NCBI GenBank assembly: GCA_025450585.1
Contig: JANWHD010000033.1
Coordinates: 20,134 to 84,133 of the forward strand
Source of the DNA: Solirubrobacterales bacterium
GTDB lineage: Bacteria > Actinomycetota > Thermoleophilia > Solirubrobacterales > 70-9
Length of the DNA: 64,000 bases
Reading direction: 5' to 3'
Under the pieces are notes generated by a model that saw only the letters and a list, made by a program, of their open reading frames with translations, was not told the origin of the DNA and ran no database searches. Positions 56,790 to 64,000 of this stretch are shown one piece after another (position 1 is the stretch's first letter; the number at the start of each line of letters is the position of its first letter). A program made the translations under genes and the position numbers.

Positions 56790-58057
56790 TTCTCGGTCCT
56801 AATCATCGCCGACTCACCGTGCACGGGGAATCCCTCGGCCCGGGCGATCGTGTCGACGTGTGGGGCCAGCTTCGCCGCCGCCTCGGCGGAGACCTCCACG
56901 GTGGAGATCTTGCGGCGAAAGGTGCTCGGCCCGAGGGGGCCCGCGAAGCGGCCCGCGCGGGTGGTCGGCAAAACATGATTGGAACCCGCCACATAGTCGC
57001 CGAAGGCGGTCGCGCCGTGCCGCCCGACGAAGACGCAGCCCGCGGTTCGCACCCTGGCCGCAAGCGGCGCCGCAGCTTCGTCGAGCAACTCCAGATGCTC
57101 TGGTGCAAAGACGTTGGACAAGTCGATCGCGGCGTCGAGATCGGGCACACGGATCAGCGCGAGCGGCGCCTCTCCCACCCCTGATCGCTCAGCCGCTGCC
57201 CGCTCGACGGCCGTCCACACCGACTCGAGTACGGCGTCGTCGACGGCGGCAACGACGAGTGGTCCCTCGGCCCCGTGCTCCGCCTGGGCGCATAGATCGA
57301 GTGCGGCCCAGGCTGGATCGACGCCCGGCCCGATCACGACCATCAGCTCCGAAGGCCCTGCATAGGAGTCGATTCCGACGAAGCCATAGGTAATGCGCTT
57401 TGCCTCCTGCACCCAGGCGTTGCCGGGCCCGGCGACGACATCGACCTGGCCTACCGACTCGGTGCCGTACGCAAGAGCAAAGATGGCCTGCGCCCCTCCC
57501 ATCGCATAGACCTCGTCGATCCCACAGAGGGCAGCCGCCGCCAAGACCAGCGGGTGCACGAGCCCTCCTGAGCCGGGTGGCGAGGCCAGCGCCACGCGCT
57601 CAACACCGGCAACCTGGGCGGGGATCGCGCACATCAACACGCTCGAGGGGTAGGCGGCCTTTCCCCCCGGCGCATAGATCCCCGCCGCGCGGACCGGGAC
57701 TTCGCGAACAGTCACCCTCTGCCCCTGGGGCAGCTCGACCGTTCGCGGCTCGACATCAATTTGCGCCTCGGCGACCGCCCGGATGTTCGCCGCCGCGGTT
57801 TGCATCGCATTCCGCAGGCGCGGGTCGAGCGCCCGCAGCGCCCCGTCAAGCTCACCCGGATCCACCCGCAGTGAATCCGGGGGCCGCTCGGTGGCGTCAA
57901 AGCGAGCCGTCAGGGAAAGCACGGCGGCGTCGCCGCCCTCGCGCACCTCCCGCTCGATCGGGAGCACGTTGACGCGTTCCAGCGCATCCTCTGTCCAGCG
58001 CCGCATGGCAAGCCCCGTCGACGCAGCCCCCTCCCACTCGAAGCGCTTGACCCTCAC
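56786..58057 (-). CDS. hisD: histidinol dehydrogenase
   Basis: [61 protein letters not shown]. Confidence 0.97.
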   Translation of the reverse strand: MRVKRFEWEGAASTGLAMRRWTEDALERVNVLPIEREVREGGDAAVLSLTARFDATERPPDSLRVDPGELDGALRALDPRLRNAMQTAAANIRAVAEAQIDVEPRTVELPQGQRVTVREVPVRAAGIYAPGGKAAYPSSVLMCAIPAQVAGVERVALASPPGSGGLVHPLVLAAAALCGIDEVYAMGGAQAIFALAYGTESVGQVDVVAGPGNAWVQEAKRITYGFVGIDSYAGPSELMVVIGPGVDPAWAALDLCAQAEHGAEGPLVVAAVDDAVLESVWTAVERAAAERSGVGEAPLALIRVPDLDAAIDLSNVFAPEHLELLDEAAAPLAARVRTAGCVFVGRHGATAFGDYVAGSNHVLPTTRAGRFAGPLGPSTFRRKISTVEVSAEAAAKLAPHVDTIARAEGFPVHGESAMIRTEK

Positions 58058-58734
58058 CTCGTCAGCCCCTCCCGCAGCTTCCGTGTCAGCTCATCCACCT
58101 CCGCGGCCCGCAGCTTGTGCGCGACCCGATTCGCGACGAACCTCGCTGTGCACTCGAGGATCTCCTCGCGCACCTCGAGGTCGTTCTCTTCCAGCGTGCG
58201 GCCGGTGGCGACGAGGTCGACGATGCCGTCGGCGAGACCGATCAGGGGCGCCAGCTCGATCGAGCCCTTGACCTCGATCACCTCTACCTGACGGCCGGTC
58301 GACTCGAAGTGGTGTTCGGCCGTGCGTGGGTACTTGGTCGCGATCCGCATCATCCCCAGGCGGCGCTGGGACTCGCCGAGGCTCTCGTCACCCTTGCGGG
58401 CGGCGAGCACCATGCGGCAGCGGCCAAAGCCGAGGTCGAGCAGCTCGTAGACGACCCGGTCGGCCTGCTCGAGCAGCACGTCCTTGCCGGTGATGCCGAC
58501 GTCGGCGGCACCAGCCTCGACGTAGGTCGGAACGTCGGAGGGGCGCATGGTGACCAGCGTGATCCCCTCCGTCTCGAAGATCAGCGAGCGCGACTCGCCG
58601 CGCACCTCGCTCGTGTCGATGCCAATCGCGTCGAGCGCGTCCAGCGTCTCGTCGAGCAGGGCGCCGCGCGGCACCGCCAGCTTCAGCGGCCCCTCGGCCT
58701 TGGTGTGGCCCAGTCCGGCGACCTCAACGCTCAT
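58054..58734 (-). CDS. hisG: ATP phosphoribosyltransferase, short form HisG
   Basis: LAVPRGALLDETLDAL, RPSDVPTYVEAGAADVGITGKDVL, IVDLVATGRTLEENDL. Confidence 0.96.
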   Translation of the reverse strand: MSVEVAGLGHTKAEGPLKLAVPRGALLDETLDALDAIGIDTSEVRGESRSLIFETEGITLVTMRPSDVPTYVEAGAADVGITGKDVLLEQADRVVYELLDLGFGRCRMVLAARKGDESLGESQRRLGMMRIATKYPRTAEHHFESTGRQVEVIEVKGSIELAPLIGLADGIVDLVATGRTLEENDLEVREEILECTARFVANRVAHKLRAAEVDELTRKLREGLTR

Positions 58735-59723
58735 GGTCCCTCCCCCCCGCGTGCCTCCTCCATCTGGGCGACGTGCACCCGCTCCAGGTATAGGGCGAAC
58801 CCCGCCGCCGGCAGGTCGAGGCCGAAACGCTTCAGCAGGCCGTCGTAGCGGCCGCCTCCGCCGAGGACGTGGCCGATCGCAGGGTCGTAGACCTCGAGGA
58901 TCGCGCCGCTGTAATAGCCGAGGTCGCGCAACAGCCCGAGGTCGATCTGGACGCGGTCGGCGACCCCCCGGGCCTCCAGCGCCTCGAAGGTGTCGCCGAT
59001 CCGGGCCGTGGCCCGCTCGACCGCCGCGCCCCCCAGCGCGCGCGCCTCCTCGAGCACCTCCTTGCCGCCGCGCAGCTGCGAGAGCGCGACGCATGTGTCG
59101 ACCTGCTCGGCGCCGATTCCGTCGAGCTCGGATAGCTCGGCCTCGAGCCCGACCAGGTCGTGGGCGGCGAGGCGGCCGAGCACCGAGTCGCGGGCCTCGC
59201 CCTCGACGCCCAGCTCACTCAGCAGCTGACGGAAGAGATCGGAGTCGCCGAGGCCGATCACGGCGCGGTTGAGCCCGGCGGCGTCGAGCGTCGCCTCGAG
59301 CACGTCGACGACCTCGGCGGTGCCATCCGGCGCAGGCGCCCCGATCAGCTCGACCCCCGCCTGGGCGAACTCGCGCATCTGGCCGCGTTGCGGACGCACG
59401 GCGCGGAAGGCGTTGGCGAGATAGCAGAGGCGGATCGGCGGATCGGCGCCGGCATAGCGGCTGGCGACGAGGCGGGCTATCGGCACGGTCATGTCGGAGC
59501 GCAGGGCGAGCAGGTCGCCGCGCTCGTCGAAGAAGCGGTAGGCCGAAGCGGCGGTGCGGCCGTCGCCGCGCGCCATCACCTCGTCGTACTCGATCGCCGG
59601 CGTCGCAACCTCGCCGTAGCCACGGCTCTCGAAGACCTCGATCATCGCCAGGTGCAGCCGGCGAAGCTCGCGCATCTCGTCGGGCAGCACGTCGCGGGTG
59701 CCGGGTGGAATTGGGTGGATCAT
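58731..59723 (-). CDS. hisZ: ATP phosphoribosyltransferase regulatory subunit HisZ (HisRS-like)
   Basis: PPGTRDVLPDEMRELRRL, LRSDMTVPIARLVASR, GGGGRYDGLLKRFG; adjacent to short hisG. Confidence 0.9.
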   Translation of the reverse strand: MIHPIPPGTRDVLPDEMRELRRLHLAMIEVFESRGYGEVATPAIEYDEVMARGDGRTAASAYRFFDERGDLLALRSDMTVPIARLVASRYAGADPPIRLCYLANAFRAVRPQRGQMREFAQAGVELIGAPAPDGTAEVVDVLEATLDAAGLNRAVIGLGDSDLFRQLLSELGVEGEARDSVLGRLAAHDLVGLEAELSELDGIGAEQVDTCVALSQLRGGKEVLEEARALGGAAVERATARIGDTFEALEARGVADRVQIDLGLLRDLGYYSGAILEVYDPAIGHVLGGGGRYDGLLKRFGLDLPAAGFALYLERVHVAQMEEARGGEGP

Positions 59724-59759
59724 CCGCCGGACCTTACGAGAGCGGGCGGGAAAGCCCTG

Positions 59760-61061
59760 CTAGGCAGGGACCTCTGACGAGCGCCGTTCAATCTGGGCGC
59801 CGAGCCCGCGCAGGCGCTCGTCGATCTGCTCGTAGCCGCGGTCGATCTGGCGGATGTTGCCGATCTCCGAGGTGCCGTCGGCCGCCAGCGCGGCGATGAG
59901 CATGGCCATCCCGGCCCGGATGTCGGGACTCTCGACGCGTTCGCCGTGAAGCCGGCTCGGACCGCTGACGATCGCCCTATGGGGGTCGCAAAGCGTGATC
60001 CGAGCGCCCATCGCGACCAGCTTGTCGACGAAGAAGAGGCGGTTCTCGAACATCTTCTCGAAGATCAGGATCTCGCCGTCGGCCTGGGTGGCGAGGGCGA
60101 GGGCGATCGAGGTGAGGTCGGCGGGGAAGGCCGGCCAGGGCCCGTCCTCGATCTTGGGGATCGCGTCACCGAGGTCGGCCTGGACGCGCAGGCGCTGCCC
60201 GGGAGGCACGATCGCGTCATTGCCCTCGATCTCCGAGCGCAACCCGAGACGGCGGAACTGGCGCCGCACATTCAGGAGGTCGGCGGGCTCGACGTCGCGG
60301 ATGCGCAGCTCGCCCCCGGTAGCCGCGGCGAGCGCCATGAAGCTGCCGACCTCGATGTGGTCGGCGCAGATCGTGTGCCTGGCGCCGCCAAGCTTGTCGC
60401 GGCCGTGGACGGTCATCACATTGGAGCCGATCCCGGAGACCTCGGCCCCCATCGCGCTCAGCAGCCGGGCGAGGTCCTGCACGTGCGGCTCGCAGGCGGC
60501 GTTGGAGATCGTCGTCGGGCCGGGAGTCAGGGCCGCCGCCATCAGTGCGTTCTCCGTGCCCATCACCGAGGGCTCGTCCATGAAGATGTGGCAGGGGCGC
60601 AGGCCACCGGCGGGCGCCTTGACCTCGATCCAGCGATCGCCGTCGACCGTGGCGCCGAGGTCCGCGAAGGCGTCGAGGTGCGCGTCGAGGCGGCGGCGGC
60701 CGATGAAATCGCCGCCGGGGGGCGGCATCCGGGCTTCGCCGAAGCGGGCCAGCAGCGGGCCGGCGAGCAGGAAGGAGGCGCGGATCTGCTTCGAGAGCTC
60801 CTCGTCGACGGCCACCTCGACGACCCCCGCCGCGCAGAGGCGGATGCTGTTATCCCCGGTCCACTCGGCCTCGACCCCGAGCTGTTCGAGCAGCGAGACC
60901 TGCGCTTCGGTGTCGCGGATGCGCGGCACGCGGTCGAGCAGCAGCTCCTCCTCGGTGAGCAGGCAGGCGGCGAGGATCGGCAGAGCCGCGTTCTTGTTGC
61001 CGGCGACGGTGAGCTCGCCGGAAAGCGGCACGCCGCCCTGGATGACGAATTTCTCGCTCAT
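59760..61061 (-). CDS. murA: UDP-N-acetylglucosamine 1-carboxyvinyltransferase MurA with Asp at the Cys115 position
   Basis: GGVPLSGELTVAGNKNAALPILAACLL; loop PPPGGDFIGRRRLDAHL. Confidence 0.96.
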   Translation of the reverse strand: MSEKFVIQGGVPLSGELTVAGNKNAALPILAACLLTEEELLLDRVPRIRDTEAQVSLLEQLGVEAEWTGDNSIRLCAAGVVEVAVDEELSKQIRASFLLAGPLLARFGEARMPPPGGDFIGRRRLDAHLDAFADLGATVDGDRWIEVKAPAGGLRPCHIFMDEPSVMGTENALMAAALTPGPTTISNAACEPHVQDLARLLSAMGAEVSGIGSNVMTVHGRDKLGGARHTICADHIEVGSFMALAAATGGELRIRDVEPADLLNVRRQFRRLGLRSEIEGNDAIVPPGQRLRVQADLGDAIPKIEDGPWPAFPADLTSIALALATQADGEILIFEKMFENRLFFVDKLVAMGARITLCDPHRAIVSGPSRLHGERVESPDIRAGMAMLIAALAADGTSEIGNIRQIDRGYEQIDERLRGLGAQIERRSSEVPA

Positions 61062-61068
61062 GCTCGGC

Positions 61069-61075
61069 TAGGGTA
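61069..61075. promoter_or_regulatory. predicted symmetric bidirectional -10 element TAGGGTA
   Basis: Reads TAGGGT on + (N10 to ATG 61085) and TACCCT on - (N8 to murA ATG 61061). Confidence 0.6.
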
Positions 61076-61084
61076 ACGACCGGC

Positions 61085-62089
61085 ATGGGGAGAAGCTGGA
61101 AGATCCTGATCGGCGTCGTCGCGGCAGTGGTCGTGCTGCTCTTGCTCAACGCGCTGAGCGTCGACCACCAGACCAAGCCGGCGAGCGCCACCGAGCCCGA
61201 CGGCGAGATTCTCGCCCTCTCGGGCGGAGAGGTCCAGGCAATCGACCGCGGCCCCCGCGATGCCCCTCCGATCGTCCTCATCCACTGCTTCACCTGCGCG
61301 ATCGACTGGTGGGACGGGATGATCCCGCTGCTCGCCCGCGACCACCGCGTCGTGGCGATCGACCTGCTCGGCCACGGCGGCTCCGAAAAGCCGCGCTCGG
61401 GCTACTCGATCCCCAGCCAGGCGGACCTGATCGCCCAGGCGCTCGGCCGGCTCGGGGTGCGCGACGCCGAGGTCGTCGGCCACTCCCTCGGTGGGCCGGT
61501 CACGGTCGCGCTTGCCGAACAGTCGCCCCAACTGGTCGAGAGGGCGGTGCTGATCGACAGCATCCCCGACACCTCCTACGGAGACGTCGGCCTGATCGGC
61601 GAACTGCCCTTCACACCGGTGATCGGACAGGCGCTCTGGCGGATCAAGCCGGATTTCTCGATCCGGGACGGGCTCGAGATCGCCTTCGCGCCGGGGTTCC
61701 AGGTCCCCGATGCGTTCGTCGAGGACGTCAAGCGCATGACCTACAGCTCCTACTCCGGCTCCCACGACGGCTTCGACGAGTACACCGGCGAACGCACGCT
61801 CCCCGAGCGCCTCGCCGCGATCGGAAAGCCGGTACTGGCGATCATGGGCGCCGAGGAGCAGATCGCCAGCGACCCGAGCGCGGCTCTGGCCGCCTACCGA
61901 AGCGCGATCCCCGATGCCGAAACCAGGCTGATCGCCGGTGTGGGACACTCACCCAACGTCGAGGCGCCGGCGAAGACCGCCGCTCTGGTCCTCGGTTTCG
62001 CCGGTGCGTCAACCGGGAAGAACAGCCCTGCCAGGCGTCAGGTGCAAGACCGCCTGCAGGATCGTGATGCCGTCCGCCGAGGACCCTAG
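61085..62089 (+). CDS. alpha/beta hydrolase, membrane-anchored
   Basis: N-terminal TM; AIDLLGHGGSEKP, VVGHSLGGPVTVALA. Confidence 0.92.
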   Translation: MGRSWKILIGVVAAVVVLLLLNALSVDHQTKPASATEPDGEILALSGGEVQAIDRGPRDAPPIVLIHCFTCAIDWWDGMIPLLARDHRVVAIDLLGHGGSEKPRSGYSIPSQADLIAQALGRLGVRDAEVVGHSLGGPVTVALAEQSPQLVERAVLIDSIPDTSYGDVGLIGELPFTPVIGQALWRIKPDFSIRDGLEIAFAPGFQVPDAFVEDVKRMTYSSYSGSHDGFDEYTGERTLPERLAAIGKPVLAIMGAEEQIASDPSAALAAYRSAIPDAETRLIAGVGHSPNVEAPAKTAALVLGFAGASTGKNSPARRQVQDRLQDRDAVRRGP

Positions 62090-62100
62090 ATTACGAACCT

Positions 62101-62307
62101 ATGTTCGATACGACGAAGACCTCAACCACAGTCTGCATCGCCGACGCTGTCGACCTGGCGATCGATTTCGCCACCCTGGGCGAGTACGGCCTCGAGCCGG
62201 TGGACCTCCGGCCGAGCCCATGCGAAGCCCGGCGCCGCAAGGGCGCGGTACGCAGCAACGGCAGCTGGAACGCCGCGATCGCCCGTTTCGCACCCCAGCA
62301 CTCCTGA
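62101..62307 (+). CDS. short hypothetical protein (68 aa)
   Basis: TAGATT-N8-ATG start context; no family recognised. Confidence 0.5.
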   Translation: MFDTTKTSTTVCIADAVDLAIDFATLGEYGLEPVDLRPSPCEARRRKGAVRSNGSWNAAIARFAPQHS

Positions 62308-62322
62308 GCCGCTGGTCGTGCC

Positions 62323-63492
62323 ATGAGCTGGCGCAGAATAAGGCGACGCAGCCGCTGGGCGATCGCCGCGGCGGGCTTGCTGGTGGTTATCGTGCTCGGC
62401 GTCGCCGCGGCGGGCTGGCATTTTTCCTCCGCCGTGCTCGTCCCGGAGCACGATCCCTGGTACGACCCCGTTGAGGTCGAGGCGGTGGTGCCGGGTCGGG
62501 TCGTCCTCGACCGCTCCGAGGCGACCCTGCGGCCCGGCTACTACGGGCTCGTCTGGCACGGGGGGCATGCCGTGGTCGGGCCCGTGCTCGACGAGGACTC
62601 GGACTCGGTGACCAGGCGTCTGCGCGAAGTCCAGGGCTATCTCGTCCCGGCGCTCGCCGAGGCCGGGTTCGACAGCAGCGTCTACTCCGGCAATCCGGCC
62701 ACAGCACGAGGTCTGCCCTTCACCGAGGTAGCCGTGGAGGGCGAGCTCGGCGAGCTGCCTGCCTGGCTCGTGCCGGCACCACGTCGGGAGGCAACCGCGA
62801 CATGGGCGATAGTCGTGCACGGGATAAACGACGACCCACAGGTGGGCCTGCGCATCCTCCCCACCCTGCGTCGCGCCGGCCTCAGCTCACTCTCGATTAC
62901 TTACCGCGACGACCTAGGCGCGCCCTCCAGCCCGGATGGAATGCATCACCAGGGCCTTACCGAGTGGCGCGACCTCGAGGCAGCCGCGCGCTACGCGCTT
63001 GCCCACGGCGCCCGCCGCCTGGTACTCGTCGGCTACTCGATGGGCGGCGCCCTGATCGGCCAGTTCATGCAGCACTCCCCGCTGGCAAGCCGTGCCAGCG
63101 CCCTCGTCCTCGACGCCCCCGCCCTCGACTGGAACGCGATCCTCGAGTTCAACGCCGAACGCATGGGCTATCCCGCCTTCGCCGCCCTCCCAGTCAAGTG
63201 GGCGATCGACCTGAGGATCAACCCCGACTGGCAAAGCCTCGACGTCCTCCAGCACACCGAGGACTTCCACCTCCCCACCCTGCTCTTCCACGGCGACGAC
63301 GACAAGGTCGTCCCGATCGAGACCAGCGAGGAATTCGCCACCGAGCTGCCCGGCTGGGTGACCTACTACGCCGTTCCAGAGGCCGGTCACACCCAGTCTT
63401 GGAACGTCAATCCACCGCTCTACGAGCGCCGCCTCGAACGCTTTCTGGTGGATCAGCTAAATCGCAGCCCTCGGCAGAGTCAGGCGCGGTAG
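62323..63492 (+). CDS. alpha/beta hydrolase with N-terminal TM
   Basis: TM segment; WAIVVHGINDDPQ, LVGYSMGGALIGQFM; HTQSWNV. Confidence 0.9.
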   Translation: MSWRRIRRRSRWAIAAAGLLVVIVLGVAAAGWHFSSAVLVPEHDPWYDPVEVEAVVPGRVVLDRSEATLRPGYYGLVWHGGHAVVGPVLDEDSDSVTRRLREVQGYLVPALAEAGFDSSVYSGNPATARGLPFTEVAVEGELGELPAWLVPAPRREATATWAIVVHGINDDPQVGLRILPTLRRAGLSSLSITYRDDLGAPSSPDGMHHQGLTEWRDLEAAARYALAHGARRLVLVGYSMGGALIGQFMQHSPLASRASALVLDAPALDWNAILEFNAERMGYPAFAALPVKWAIDLRINPDWQSLDVLQHTEDFHLPTLLFHGDDDKVVPIETSEEFATELPGWVTYYAVPEAGHTQSWNVNPPLYERRLERFLVDQLNRSPRQSQAR

Positions 63493-63599
63493 CGAGACGC
63501 TCGAGTAGCAAGCGGAAAGCCACGAGCACGAGGCGCCGCGTAGCACCGCTACGCAAGCCTTGGGATCGTGGCTTGCCCGCGCCGCTAATCGAGCGTCGC
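63492..63599. terminator. ~108-nt rod-like hairpin between convergent hydrolase gene and rRNA operon
   Basis: GACGCTCGA/TCGAGCGTC, AAGCCACGA/TCGTGGCTT and GCGTAGC/GCTACGC nested stems. Confidence 0.6.
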
Positions 63600-63628
63600 A
63601 GCCCGCGACTTACTCTGTCGCGGGCTGC
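63598..63628 (-). terminator. stem-loop downstream of 5S rRNA
   Basis: Perfect 12-bp GCAGCCCGCGAC / GTCGCGGGCTGC, 7-nt loop; no T tract. Confidence 0.65.
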
Positions 63629-63638
63629 TTAATAAGAA

Positions 63639-63753
63639 CCGGCGGCGACCTACTCTCCCAGGGGGTTGCCCCCCAAGTACCATCGGCGCTGAAAGGCTTA
63701 ACTGCTCTGTTCGGAATGGGAAGAGGTGTCTCCCTTTCGCTATGAACCACCGG
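63639..63753 (-). rRNA. rrf: 5S ribosomal RNA
   Basis: Reverse complement contains ACACCUCUUCCCAUUCCGAACAGAGCAGUUAAGCC...GCGCCGAUGGUACU...GGGAGAGUAGGUCGCCGCC. Confidence 0.95.
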
Positions 63754-63820
63754 AATTTTGCGAGACCGCCCCGGTGGAGCTTGAAAACCGCACAAGGCCG
63801 CAATGGGTAAAGAAATAAAA

Positions 63821-64000
63821 CATCCGTCAAGCCCTCGAACCATTAGTACCGGTCGGCTGAGCACATTGCTGCGCTTGCACCGCCGGCCTATCAACCTGGT
63901 GGTCTACCAGGGGTCTTACTCCCTCAAGGGGATGGGAGAGCTCATCTCGAGGACGGCTTCCCGCTTAGATGCCTTCAGCGGTTATCCGTTCCGTGCGTAG
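63821..64000 (-). rRNA. rrl: 23S ribosomal RNA, 3' end (truncated by window edge)
   Basis: Reverse complement of ...CGAACCATTAGTACCGGTCGGCTGAGCAC...CCGGCCTATCAACCTGGTGGTCTACCAGGGGTCTTACT, conserved 23S 3' domain; exact 3' end approximate. Confidence 0.95.

Noticed and set aside
1-64000. CRISPR arrays, transposases, prophage, tRNA genes
   Set aside because: Scanned for regularly spaced direct repeats, DDE/tyrosine recombinase motifs and tRNA-like cloverleaf ends; none recognised by eye, though a tRNAscan/CRISPR search could not be run.

Overview
GC-rich bacterial chromosome segment. Gene content and order point to an actinobacterium, probably Thermoleophilia/Solirubrobacterales; this is inference with no database search. 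It is mostly housekeeping: cinA, thpR, recA-miaB-miaA-dapF-dapL...hflX-dut, murT/gatD, dinB, WS/DGAT, nadE, a garA/ftsR/rsiG-like regulatory group, and a very long minus-strand run (murA-hisZ-hisG-hisD-hisB-hisH-hisA-hisF-cca-pgeF-yggS-sepF-proC-yggT-lspA-rluD-rpsB-tsf-pyrH-frr-uppS-cdsA-dxr-rseP-ispG-proS-pgsA). The minus-strand 5S rRNA and the 3' end of a 23S rRNA lie at the right edge. No CRISPR array, transposase, prophage or tRNA was recognised. Most notable observations: (1) a DapF-like protein with both catalytic Cys replaced by Ser, directly upstream of dapL; (2) MurA with Asp at the fosfomycin-target Cys position; (3) a small protein matching the E-X3-S-X2-R-X3-[Q/H]-X3-D c-di-GMP signature of RsiG/AmfC anti-sigma factors; (4) a methyltransferase translationally embedded between murT and gatD; (5) at least two families of dispersed structured palindromes, one with G-U/G-C pair changes that preserve the stem, plus several single large nested hairpins; (6) pervasive TANNNT-N6-10-start arrangements implying leaderless transcription, including a symmetric bidirectional -10 and a probable AUC start codon.
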